A DNA stretch of 8,530 nucleotides from Pseudomonadota bacterium (GTDB lineage: Bacteria > Pseudomonadota > Alphaproteobacteria > Caulobacterales > Caulobacteraceae), in assembly GCA_023436945.1 (NCBI GenBank), contig JAEZHG010000337.1, positions 1 through 8,530 on the forward strand, read 5' to 3'. A program made the position numbers and the translations under genes. The notes beneath the pieces are model-generated. The model saw only the letters and a program-made list of their open reading frames with translations, was not told the origin of the DNA and searched no databases. The first letter of the stretch is position 1. The number at the start of each line of letters is the position of its first letter. Of this stretch, positions 1 through 6,882 are shown in pieces.

Positions 1-920
1 TCATGGCACTGGCGCAAGGGGCGGTGCTGATGGTGGCCGGGATTTCGCTGCTGGGCGTGGGGATGGGGATCGGTTTCTATGGTCCGGCCAATGCGCTTCT
101 GGTGGCGATCCATGGCGAGAATGCCAAACGACCGATTACAGCCATTTCCCTGATTGGTGCCTTTGGTGGTGCGGTTGGCTGGCCGCTGACGGCGTGGCTG
201 ATTGAACAGTGGGGCTGGCGCGGAGCCTGCGCGACATGGGCGCTGCTGAATGTCGGGCTTTGCCTGCCGCTCTATTGGCTGCTGCTACCCAAACAGGCGC
301 GCCGCGAGGCCAAGGCCGTGGCTGATGGCAAGGTGAAGTGGGATGCGACCCTGATCCGGCTGGCGATCCTGTTTGCCTGTGGCTGGTGGGTGGCGACGGC
401 GCTGGCCTCGCACCTGCCGAGGGTGTTGGAGCGACTGGGCCTGACCACAGCCGAGGCGGCCATGGCCGCCGGAACCATGGCGATTGCGGCCATTGCGGTG
501 CGACTGATGGCACTGGTGTTTCCGGTAATGAAACAGCCTGTGGCCGCCGTTCGTGTTGCAACCATGGGCCATCCATTCGGTGTGCTGATAGCGGTTGTGG
601 GCGGCAAGGCGCTGGCGGTGTTTGTGGCCATCGGGCAGGGGCTGGGTAACGGCCTGCTGTCGGTCGCAGCAGGCGTCTTGCCACTGCATATCTATGGCAA
701 GGCCAACTATGGCTTGCGCCAAGGTCTAATGCTGATGCCCGCCCGTTTCTCTCAGGCCGCAGCCCCGATGATGTTCGCCGCAGTACTGGACATAACGGTT
801 CAGGTGGCGCTGATGGTCACCACGGGTCTTTGCGTGACGATGTTCCTGATGACGCTGGGCATAGGCGCGCAAAAGGGTACCGCCGGACTGACAGTGGCAG
901 TGGGAAGGGCAGCCGAGTGA
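1..920 (+). CDS. MFS transporter, 5' end cut by the window
   Basis: This is an inner-membrane secondary transporter of the major facilitator superfamily; its substrate cannot be told. The visible 305 residues form hydrophobic segments separated by short loops, enough for about nine of the usual twelve membrane helices. A conserved-looking stretch at residues 43-73 (RPITAISLIGAFGGAVGWPL, then WLIEQWGWRG) is typical of a proteobacterial MFS group in which the fifth and sixth helices follow such a loop. An ATG lies at position 3, but only two bases precede it and the family is normally near 390 residues. I therefore take this as an internal Met, with the first 80 or so residues and the motif-A loop lying upstream. 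The stop codon TGA overlaps the GTG start of the next gene, so the two are probably translationally coupled. The family is secure; the function is unknown. Confidence 0.85.
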   Translation, partial: MALAQGAVLMVAGISLLGVGMGIGFYGPANALLVAIHGENAKRPITAISLIGAFGGAVGWPLTAWLIEQWGWRGACATWALLNVGLCLPLYWLLLPKQARREAKAVADGKVKWDATLIRLAILFACGWWVATALASHLPRVLERLGLTTAEAAMAAGTMAIAAIAVRLMALVFPVMKQPVAAVRVATMGHPFGVLIAVVGGKALAVFVAIGQGLGNGLLSVAAGVLPLHIYGKANYGLRQGLMLMPARFSQAAAPMMFAAVLDITVQVALMVTTGLCVTMFLMTLGIGAQKGTAGLTVAVGRAAE

Positions 921-1537
921 AGTGGAGTTTGCGTTTCGCCCAACTGGTGGCGGGCTTGTGTGTGTTTGGTCTGGGGGCGGCGCTGATGGTGCGCGTGCAT
1001 CTGGGGCTGGACCCTTGGAACGTCTTCCACCAGGGGTTGGCCAGCCGCACGGTGCTCAGCCTCGGCACGATCAGCATCCTGTCCGGCATTGTGGTGATGC
1101 TGCTGTGGATTCCACTGCGCCAGAAGCCGGGTTTGGGGACGATCTGCAATATCCTGCTGATCGGTCTGTCGATGGATCTGTTCTTGTGGCTGATCCCTGA
1201 CATCGAGGGATGGCCGCTAAGGATTGCGGGTCTGATTGCGGGGCTGGTGCTGACGGGTCTTGGTACGGCGGCCTATATCGGCGCGGGCATGGGCACGGGG
1301 CCGCGTGATGGCTTGATGCTCGGTTTGAACCGCAAGTTCGGCTGGTCAATCCGTATCTCGCGGATGTTGGTCGAGGTGGTGGTGCTGATCTCCGGTTGGC
1401 TGCTGGGCGGGGTTGTCGGAGTGGGCACGGTGGCCTTCGCGCTGGGTATTGGGCCGCTGGTGCAGTTCTTCCTGCCTTGGTTCCAGCGCGCCCCTGTCGC
1501 ACGCAAAGCTGATGAAGCCGTCCGCGTCCCTCAGTGA
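917..1537 (+). CDS. YczE-family integral membrane protein
   Basis: This is a 206-residue membrane protein of the YczE group (COG2364, related to YitT), whose molecular role is not established. I chose the GTG start at 917 because it overlaps the preceding stop as GTGA, has a GGGAAGG ribosome site about eight bases upstream, and leaves the protein starting just before its first membrane segment. A longer frame from 830 lies inside the MFS gene and adds a non-membrane extension. About five hydrophobic segments are visible, near residues 8-28, 50-67, 73-92, 100-126 and 147-187. Two related loops follow helices: LGLDPWNVFHQG (29-40) and GTGPRDGLM (126-134). These glycine, proline and aspartate loops are the hallmark by which I recognise the family. 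The short hydrophilic tail ends inside a palindrome shared with the converging gene. Pairing with the MFS gene suggests a common transport or envelope role, but that is inference. Confidence 0.88.
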   Translation: MKWSLRFAQLVAGLCVFGLGAALMVRVHLGLDPWNVFHQGLASRTVLSLGTISILSGIVVMLLWIPLRQKPGLGTICNILLIGLSMDLFLWLIPDIEGWPLRIAGLIAGLVLTGLGTAAYIGAGMGTGPRDGLMLGLNRKFGWSIRISRMLVEVVVLISGWLLGGVVGVGTVAFALGIGPLVQFFLPWFQRAPVARKADEAVRVPQ

Positions 1538-1544
1538 GGGACGC
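1524..1544. terminator. Perfect inverted repeat spanning two converging stop codons; possible bidirectional terminator
   Basis: The arms GCGTCCCTCA (1524-1533) and TGAGGGACGC (1535-1544) are exact reverse complements around a single G. As RNA this gives about nine pairs with a three-base loop. The plus-strand stop TGA (1535-1537) and the minus-strand stop (TCA at 1531-1533) are mirror images within it. Neither side has a long T-run (only TTT at 1545-1547 on the plus strand), so termination efficiency is uncertain. Confidence 0.5.
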
Positions 1545-2928
1545 TTTGCACCACGGAAATGATCTGCTCGGCTTCATCGGCGCGTCCGGCACGTCGTAGG
1601 GCATCGGCCAACTGCATCCGGACGGGCACCGCCTGCGGGGCATAGGTCAGGGCCATCGCCAGAGTGGCAATGTCATTATCCGTTGGATAGCTGGGCGAGC
1701 CGCTGCGCAGACGGGCAAGGGTCATATAGATCCGGTAATCCGTCTGATCGGCATCCAGTGCACGGCGCAGATAGGTCTGGGCCTCGCGGATTTCGGCAAC
1801 CTTGGCATCGCCTTCCAACGGCTCTGACCTTTCGATGTGCAGGTCCGCCATCAGGCGCAGGGCCTCGGTGTGGGTTGGATAAAGCTCAAGCGCACGTTTA
1901 AGGATCTGTTCCGCAACCGCCTTGTCGCCCCATCGCAGTTCCGCGCGGCCTAGAGTCACCATCGCCAAGCGGTCATCGGGATAACGCGCCGCATCGGTCC
2001 GCACGCGAGACATCATCGTGGCCAGTGTCTCTTCGGGCTGGTTGTATTGAAGCGCGACAGAATAGAGCAGCATGTCTTTGGCGCTGGGTGGCAAATCACG
2101 GATTTGGATCAGGGCTTCATTATCCGGCACCGACATCTCCGCATAGGGCATCCTCCCGCGCAGGTAGGCGCGTAATGCGGCGGTCAGTTCATCCGGTGTC
2201 ATGCCCAGATGGGTCTGTAGCGCCTCGGCCTCCGACATACCGCCTCGCACCGCCGCCAAATAGCGATCCAGACCCGCGCGCCGCTGGGCATCGGTGATCA
2301 AATAATGGGTCAGCAGCCACGACTGGGCATAGAACACCGCCCGTTCTTGACCCGTGTATTGGCGGTTCGCTGCAGACAGTAGGTCCACCATGGGCAGCCA
2401 GCGCTGGTTGTTCAGCGTCGCCAGACGGTGCGGCTGGGCATAGCCGATCTTGACCTTGTTCGGAGTATCCAGATCCGATGCGCCAAAGAACTCGGCAAAC
2501 CCCTCGTTGAACCACGACGGGAAGCGGACGCCTGAGGTGTTGTAGAGGAAGTGGTGGGCGTATTCGTGGTAGAGAATGCGCTCGCCCAGGCCGCGCCGGA
2601 AGGCGGCATAGATATTGGTCCCATTGGCCGAATAATAGCCTCCGACGTTCGAGCCGACCGTCGGGAACATGGTTTTCAGTTCGCGTTCAGAGCCGACGGA
2701 ATAGATCGGCAGCTTGCGATAGGGGGCATCGGCATTATTGCCGAACTGGGTTTCCATCAGGCTGTGCAATCGCTCCAGCCTGCCGACCGTGTTGCGAAGC
2801 TCGCGCTCGCCTTGGTCGGCATAGACGATGAAATGCTCGCTCTCTGCGACGCGCCACTGGGCGTGGGCGGCGGGCGCTATCGTGAGGGGAATCAGCAGGC
2901 AGAGGCTGCTCCAAAGGGCCTTGAGCAT
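1531..2928 (-). CDS. Exported zinc-peptidase-like protein with TPR-like C-terminal region
   Basis: The 465-residue product starts with a signal peptide: Lys3, a hydrophobic core at residues 4-19, and a likely cleavage after AHA at 21-23. It should therefore act in the periplasm or be envelope-bound. Residues 24-145 resemble the DUF1570 / Peptidase_MA_2 region. HEYAH at 121-125 supplies two histidine ligands and the catalytic Glu122, and WFNEGFAEF at 139-147 matches the WLNEGFA motif of M1-like gluzincins, making Glu142 the likely third zinc ligand (HExxH-x16-E). All key residues are present, so it is plausibly active. The substrate is unknown. Residues about 315-360 and 384-455 form helical pairs with TPR-like patterning (for example AEQILKRALELYPTHTEALR), which suggests a protein-binding half. 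The ATG at 2928 has an excellent Shine-Dalgarno site, GGGAGG, seven bases upstream. That site lies in the 3' arm of a hairpin following prfC. The gene ends head-to-head with the YczE gene, sharing a palindrome. Confidence 0.85.
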   Translation of the reverse strand: MLKALWSSLCLLIPLTIAPAAHAQWRVAESEHFIVYADQGERELRNTVGRLERLHSLMETQFGNNADAPYRKLPIYSVGSERELKTMFPTVGSNVGGYYSANGTNIYAAFRRGLGERILYHEYAHHFLYNTSGVRFPSWFNEGFAEFFGASDLDTPNKVKIGYAQPHRLATLNNQRWLPMVDLLSAANRQYTGQERAVFYAQSWLLTHYLITDAQRRAGLDRYLAAVRGGMSEAEALQTHLGMTPDELTAALRAYLRGRMPYAEMSVPDNEALIQIRDLPPSAKDMLLYSVALQYNQPEETLATMMSRVRTDAARYPDDRLAMVTLGRAELRWGDKAVAEQILKRALELYPTHTEALRLMADLHIERSEPLEGDAKVAEIREAQTYLRRALDADQTDYRIYMTLARLRSGSPSYPTDNDIATLAMALTYAPQAVPVRMQLADALRRAGRADEAEQIISVVQSVPH

Positions 2929-2932
2929 AAAA

Positions 2933-2964
2933 TAGCCTCCCTATCCGTACTGACAGGGAGGCTA
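2933..2964 (-). terminator. Hairpin after prfC: weak intrinsic terminator that contains the next gene's Shine-Dalgarno
   Basis: The arms TAGCCTCCCT (2933-2942) and AGGGAGGCTA (2955-2964) are perfect reverse complements around a 12-base loop. Read on the minus strand, the hairpin starts 41 bases after the prfC stop and is followed by TTTT, as in a short intrinsic terminator. The ATG of the peptidase-like gene follows directly. The 3' arm is also the AGGGAGG ribosome site of that gene. A transcript containing the whole hairpin would both tend to stop and hide the ribosome site; a transcript starting inside the loop would expose it. The repeat is seen directly; the regulatory reading is inference. 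Confidence 0.65.
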
Positions 2965-3005
2965 CATAAACCGCTGGTTGCAAGCAATCAGTGTTCGCCG
3001 GGCTT

Positions 3006-4637
3006 TTAGCCGCGTTCCAGCGTCTTGGAGAAAGTCACCTTCGGGAAGCGCTCGCCCACATAGCCGGTTTCCCACGACGACTTGGCGAGGAAGACCGGAT
3101 TTTGGTCGATATCGGTCGCCATTTGCGGGCGGTATTTCGAGGCGAAATCCTCAAGGTCGGCCTTTTCCGCCACGACCCAGCGGGCTTCGGCGTAAGGCGA
3201 CGGCTCGAAGATGACGTCGAGGTTGTATTCGGCACCCAGACGGTCGGCCATAACCTCGAACTGAAGCTGGCCCACAGCGCCGACGATGAAGTCTGCACCC
3301 AGTTCCGGACGGAACAACTGGGTCACACCTTCCTCGGCCAGACCTTCCAGCGCCTTCTTCAGGTGCTTGGCCTTCAGCGGGTCCTTTACGCGCACGCGCT
3401 GCAGGATTTCCGGCGCGAAGTTGGGCAGGCCCGCAAAACGGACAAGACCGCTTTCCGACAGGCTGTCACCCACGCGCAGCACGCCGTGGTTCGGAATACC
3501 GATCACGTCGCCTGCATAGGCTTCCTCGGCCAGTTCACGGTCGGAGGCGAAGAACATCATCGGCGCGTTGACCGACAGTTGCTTGCCGGTGTTTTGCACC
3601 TTCAGCTTCATGCCGCGCTTGAACGAGCCGGAGGCCATGCGGAACATGGCGATACGGTCGCGGTGGTTCGGGTCCATATTGGCCTGAACCTTGAAGACGA
3701 AGCCTGTGACTTCGGACTGGCCCGGATCGACTTCCAGCGGTTGCGGCTCGGGGGCGTTGCGGGTTTCCGGCGGGGCTTCCTTGCGGGCAGCCATGACCTT
3801 CGGAGCCGGAGCCCATTCGCCGATGGCGCGCAGCAGGTCTTCGATACCGAAGTGGCGAAGCGCCGAGCCCCACAGGATCGGGGTCATGTGGCCTTCGAGG
3901 AAGGACTGGCGGTCAAACTGCGGATAGCCGGCCTCAACCAGCTCCAGAGCCTCGGAAACCTCCTCGTGCTCGCCCTGTTCGAAATACTGGGCGGCGTCGG
4001 TCAGTGGCAGAGCTTGCGGGTGTTCGGGATCCTCATCCGAACCCGCGGCCTTCTTGGCATAGGGCTGGAAGCGGCCGGTGCCGACCTCGACCAGACCGCG
4101 CAGGCGGTTGCCCGAACCTGCCGGCCACCAGATCGGGGCAGGATCCAGTTGCAGGCGCGAGGCGATTTCGTCCAGCAGAGCCATCGGGTCCTGCGACTCG
4201 CGGTCCAGCTTGTTGATGAAGGTGATGATCGGGATATCGCGCAGGCGGCAGACCTCGAACAGCTTCAGAGTCTGGGGCTCGATACCCTTGGCGGCGTCCA
4301 GCACCATGATGGCGCAGTCGGCAGCCGTCAGGGTGCGATAGGTGTCTTCCGAGAAGTCTTCGTGGCCCGGGGTGTCGAGCAGGTTGAACATCTTGCCTTC
4401 GTGCTCGAAGGTCATCACCGAGGCGGTGACGGAGATGCCGCGTTCCTTTTCGATCTTCATCCAGTCCGAGCGGGCACGGCGGTTCTCGCCGCGGGCCTTA
4501 ACGGCACCTGCGGCACGCAGTGCGCCACCGGCCAGCAGAATGTGCTCGGTCAGGGTGGTTTTACCGGCGTCCGGGTGGGCGATGATGGCGAAGGTCCGGC
4601 GACGTCCGGCTTCGTCAGCAATGGTCAGTTTTGACAT
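3006..4637 (-). CDS. prfC: Peptide chain release factor 3 (RF3)
   Basis: RF3 is the cytoplasmic class II release factor GTPase. It promotes dissociation of RF1 or RF2 from the ribosome after peptide release. The 543-residue protein aligns by eye along its whole length with E. coli RF3 (529 residues). The G domain shows the P-loop AHPDAGKTT (20-28), the switch I region SDWMKIEKERGISVT (57-71), the G3 motif DTPGH (88-92) and the G4 motif NKLD (142-145). Domain II follows, with TGFVFKVQANMDPNHRDR, and then the C-terminal domain, with FRPELGADFIVGAVGQLQFEV. The extra length relative to E. coli lies in two acidic or proline-rich linkers, after about residue 170 and before the TGFVFK motif. The ATG at 4637 has an AGAGGA ribosome site at ideal spacing (six bases). 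A small membrane-protein gene diverges upstream; an exported peptidase-like gene lies 77 bases downstream, beyond the hairpin. No frameshift or missing key residue is seen. Confidence 0.97.
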   Translation of the reverse strand: MSKLTIADEAGRRRTFAIIAHPDAGKTTLTEHILLAGGALRAAGAVKARGENRRARSDWMKIEKERGISVTASVMTFEHEGKMFNLLDTPGHEDFSEDTYRTLTAADCAIMVLDAAKGIEPQTLKLFEVCRLRDIPIITFINKLDRESQDPMALLDEIASRLQLDPAPIWWPAGSGNRLRGLVEVGTGRFQPYAKKAAGSDEDPEHPQALPLTDAAQYFEQGEHEEVSEALELVEAGYPQFDRQSFLEGHMTPILWGSALRHFGIEDLLRAIGEWAPAPKVMAARKEAPPETRNAPEPQPLEVDPGQSEVTGFVFKVQANMDPNHRDRIAMFRMASGSFKRGMKLKVQNTGKQLSVNAPMMFFASDRELAEEAYAGDVIGIPNHGVLRVGDSLSESGLVRFAGLPNFAPEILQRVRVKDPLKAKHLKKALEGLAEEGVTQLFRPELGADFIVGAVGQLQFEVMADRLGAEYNLDVIFEPSPYAEARWVVAEKADLEDFASKYRPQMATDIDQNPVFLAKSSWETGYVGERFPKVTFSKTLERG

Positions 4638-4751
4638 GAAAAATCCTCTGACCGCGGGGGTTAGCGGAAAACCCTCGTAAAGTCACCGTTCACGATGGTG
4701 TGAAAGCCCCTAGGCAACCAAGGGTCTTTAAGAGACGCTTTCCTAGCGAGA

Positions 4752-4773
4752 CGGTGTCCCACGATGGACATCG
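4752..4773 (+). promoter_or_regulatory. Leader hairpin upstream of the small membrane-protein gene
   Basis: CGGTGTCC (4752-4759) can pair with GGACATCG (4766-4773) over eight positions, including one G-U pair, leaving a six-base loop. It ends 22 bases before the ATG at 4796 and leaves the AAAGGAAA ribosome site free. It may stabilise or regulate the leader, or mean nothing. No convincing -35/-10 promoter pair was found in the 158-base divergent gap. Confidence 0.3.
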
Positions 4774-4795
4774 CCGCATAGGGAAAGGAAACGTC

Positions 4796-4954
4796 ATGGC
4801 TCTGGTTCATCCGGGAAAGCCGCGCGCTATGTCTTTTTCGCGCGACACTTCTGTTCGTAAGGAACTCCATCCGGCGGTAGGACTGCTTATGGGCTTCGGT
4901 GTTCTGGTCGGCGTCGCGTTCGCGGTGCACTTCGTCTTCCACGTGCTGTTCTAA
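4796..4954 (+). CDS. Small protein (52 residues) with one C-terminal membrane helix
   Basis: I do not recognise this family. The ATG at 4796 is preceded by AAAGGAAA at good spacing, which supports a real gene. The same frame is open back to a GTG at 4700, but that start has no ribosome site and the extension looks like leader DNA. Residues 1-27 are hydrophilic and basic (K8, R10, R16, R21, K22). Residues 28-51 are strongly hydrophobic and run to the C-terminal LF, so this resembles a tail-anchored protein with the N-terminus in the cytoplasm. His45 and His49 sit one helical turn apart inside the membrane segment (HFVFH), and His25 precedes it. Such a pair could bind heme or a metal or interact with another helix, but that is inference. 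The gene stands alone, divergent from prfC, followed by a structured 3' region and a terminator. Confidence 0.65.
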   Translation: MALVHPGKPRAMSFSRDTSVRKELHPAVGLLMGFGVLVGVAFAVHFVFHVLF

Positions 4955-4978
4955 GCCACAGGAATAGACCGCATTCGC

Positions 4979-5025
4979 GCGCACAGTTGGCACCCGCGCA
5001 TTTGCGGGCAGGGATGCTTGTGCGC
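4979..5025 (+). other. Nested stem-loops in the 3' region of the small gene; possible RNA structure
   Basis: GCGCACA (4979-4985) pairs with TGTGCGC (5019-5025), enclosing a second stem, CCCGC (4993-4997) with GCGGG (5004-5008). The structure lies between the small gene's stop and the terminator at 5050-5082. It could be part of a long 3' untranslated region or the body of a small RNA released from or made within it. I do not recognise a known RNA family here. Confidence 0.3.
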
Positions 5026-5049
5026 CCAAAACTTCTATAGAACGGCCAT

Positions 5050-5082
5050 AAGGGCGGGCATGGAATGTGCCACGCCCTTTTT
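5050..5082 (+). terminator. Intrinsic terminator
   Basis: The stem AAGGGCGGGCA (5050-5060) pairs with TGCC, one bulged A, and CGCCCTT (5068-5079). The loop is seven bases and a run of five T follows (5078-5082). This is a convincing Rho-independent terminator for plus-strand transcription from the small gene. It lies just beyond the minus-strand stop of the converging MFS_3 gene and could also act on that transcript, though the reverse orientation has only a weak T-run. Confidence 0.8.
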
Positions 5083-5090
5083 AATGTGCC

Positions 5091-6740
5091 CTAGCTGGCG
5101 CGGGTCGGGTCGGTCATGGGCTCGACGAAGTTGCGCTCGGTATGCAGGTGTGGCGAGACGCTGCCCGTAATGCGCTGGATCATACGGTTGACGACAGGCG
5201 GCGCATCCCCGCGATGCAGCTTGCGGATGTCGGCGGTGACGCGGGCATCGTCGTGGGTCATGCGCTGGTTGTGGCGCACATAGTCCAGCCACGTCGATGT
5301 CTGGTATTTCTCGACCCAGATATTGGGATTGCCGAGGTCACGCATCAGGCGCCACTGGTGCGCCCCGTCGCGGCGGCGGATGCGGCGGCGCTCTTCCATC
5401 AGGGTCAGGAACTCGGGCACGTCGTCGTCGTCGATCGTATAGGCGATGGAGACGATGATCGGGCCACTGCGCGGCTCGATGTGCAGGGCGGTGTCGGGTT
5501 CTTTCCAGCGATCCAGCGGCGCAAGGTTCAGCGCCTCGCCGTTGGCCAGCGGCAGTCTGAAGCCCAGCACCATACAGACAACGAGAACACCCGCAGAAAG
5601 GGTCAGGGCCAGGGGGATGTCGTAGTTCTGGGCGATAGAGCCCCACAGCCATGCGCCCGCTGCCATGCCGCCAAAGGCGCACATCTGATAGAGCGCCAGT
5701 GCGCGGGCCACGACCCAGCGCGGGGCCGACAGCTGCACCGTGACGTTAAAGGTCGACAGCACGATCACCCATGCCCCGCCGCCCAGCAAAAGGGCCATGA
5801 TGGTCAGCGGCAATATCGGACTATAGGCCACGCCCAGTGCGGCGACGGCAAAGACCAGAATCCAGAAACGCACCAGAGTTTCGGACTTGAAACGCGCCCT
5901 CAGCGGCGTGACGCACAACGCGCCTGCCACCGCACCCACGCCAAATGCTCCCAATAACACGCCGTAAACCAGCGGGCCGCCGCCGACCTCATGGCGTGCG
6001 ATGACGGGCATCAGGGCCTGGAGGGCGCTGGCCCCGACACCGAACATCAGGGCGCGAAACAGAACCGACACAATGCGCGGTGACAGGACCGCATAGCGCA
6101 CACCGCCCGCCATGGCTGCCAGCAGACCTTCGCGCGGGAGGGTCCGCTGTGGCACCTGCGGCTTCCAGCGGAACAGCACGACCAACAGGCCGATGTAGGA
6201 CACGGCATTGATCAGGAAGGCCGATGCCGCCCCTGCCACCGCAACAACAACACCGCCCAGCGCCGGACCTGCGCTTCGGGCCAGATTGAAGCCCATGGAG
6301 TTAAGGGTAATGGCCGAGGGCAGATCCTCGCGCGGGACCATATCGCCCACTGAAGCCTGCCACGCGGGACCGTTAAACGCCACGCCGCAGCCGATCAGGA
6401 AGGTAAAGCTGAGCAGCACCCAAGGCGTCAGCCAGCCTTGATAGGCCATGATGGCCAGACCCGCCGAGACCAGCAGCATGAAGGTCTGCGCCGCTAGCAT
6501 GATCTTGCGGCGGTCCATGGTGTCGGCCAGTGCGCCTGCCGTCAGCGACAGAAGCATGATAGGCAGGGTGACCGAGGCCTGAACCAGCGCGGTGGTCTGG
6601 GTCGTGCCGATCGAGGTCATGATCCACGACGCGCCGACGGACTGGATCAGCCCGCCGAAGTTGGTCATCAGGCTGGTGATCCAGATGGCCCTGAACAGCG
6701 GGTGACGAAGCGGAGCAAGGGGGGAGTTCGAAGGGGCCAT
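5091..6740 (-). CDS. MFS_3-family exporter with fused C-terminal ABM-like domain
   Basis: This is a 549-residue inner-membrane transporter of the MFS_3 / transmembrane secretion effector family (PF05977), related to the enterobactin exporter EntS. Residues about 13-410 hold the membrane helices. The motif-A loop between helices 2 and 3 reads [12 protein letters not shown] (69-80). From about 425 to 525 there is a soluble domain beginning [13 protein letters not shown] and containing [12 protein letters not shown] and [11 protein letters not shown] recognise this as the antibiotic-biosynthesis-monooxygenase-like ferredoxin fold that ends many MFS_3 proteins. It should face the cytoplasm, and its role is unknown. 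The substrate may be a siderophore or other small metabolite, but nothing nearby specifies it. I prefer the ATG at 6740, which has an AAGG site ten bases upstream and starts just before the conserved [15 protein letters not shown] at 6806 would add 22 residues without a family match. The gene is monocistronic, divergent from trhO. Confidence 0.9.
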   Translation of the reverse strand: MAPSNSPLAPLRHPLFRAIWITSLMTNFGGLIQSVGASWIMTSIGTTQTTALVQASVTLPIMLLSLTAGALADTMDRRKIMLAAQTFMLLVSAGLAIMAYQGWLTPWVLLSFTFLIGCGVAFNGPAWQASVGDMVPREDLPSAITLNSMGFNLARSAGPALGGVVVAVAGAASAFLINAVSYIGLLVVLFRWKPQVPQRTLPREGLLAAMAGGVRYAVLSPRIVSVLFRALMFGVGASALQALMPVIARHEVGGGPLVYGVLLGAFGVGAVAGALCVTPLRARFKSETLVRFWILVFAVAALGVAYSPILPLTIMALLLGGGAWVIVLSTFNVTVQLSAPRWVVARALALYQMCAFGGMAAGAWLWGSIAQNYDIPLALTLSAGVLVVCMVLGFRLPLANGEALNLAPLDRWKEPDTALHIEPRSGPIIVSIAYTIDDDDVPEFLTLMEERRRIRRRDGAHQWRLMRDLGNPNIWVEKYQTSTWLDYVRHNQRMTHDDARVTADIRKLHRGDAPPVVNRMIQRITGSVSPHLHTERNFVEPMTDPTRAS

Positions 6741-6882
6741 CAGGGCTGCACCTTCATTTCGGATCGCTTCATCAGGCCATGGAACGCTGTCATGCCTGCA
6801 CTCCACACCCAGTGTCGAACTAAGGCAAGCTTTGGTGTTTGGCAGTATGGGTTTTGGATCGCAAAAGTCTTATAGAGGCCGC
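6741..6882. promoter_or_regulatory. Divergent intergenic region between the MFS_3 gene and trhO
   Basis: These 142 bases must hold the promoters of both divergent genes. I see only a very short inverted repeat, ACAC-CCA-GTGT at 6805-6815, and a TATAGA at 6871-6876 with no convincing -35 partner. No operator or riboswitch is recognisable. Part of the region could be coding if either flanking gene uses an earlier start (GTG 6806 on minus; ATG 6847 on plus). Confidence 0.35.

Noticed and set aside
2991..4634. A 547-codon open frame on the plus strand, antisense to almost all of prfC
   Set aside because: prfC on the other strand is unmistakable across its whole length. The antisense frame is a by-product of GC-rich codon bias; its translation has no recognisable domain and it has no convincing ribosome site.
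4658..4674. Short inverted repeat GGGTT / AACCC in the prfC leader
   Set aside because: Five pairs only, with no link to the ribosome site and no known attenuator pattern; likely chance.
4700..4795. Extension of the small gene to the upstream in-frame GTG
   Set aside because: There is no ribosome site before 4700, the added residues have no pattern, and the ATG at 4796 has AAAGGAAA.
4661..5029. A 122-codon minus-strand frame across the small membrane-protein gene and both flanks
   Set aside because: Low-complexity translation without a motif. The opposite strand has a better start, a ribosome site and a clear membrane segment.
5142..5957. A 271-codon plus-strand frame antisense to the MFS_3 gene
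   Set aside because: It lies fully inside a well-supported transporter, and its His-, Arg- and Gln-rich translation looks like a codon-bias shadow.
6741..6806. Longer MFS_3 start at the GTG at 6806
   Set aside because: It adds 22 polar residues not typical of the family. The ATG at 6740 fits the family start and has a usable ribosome site, though the longer form is not excluded.
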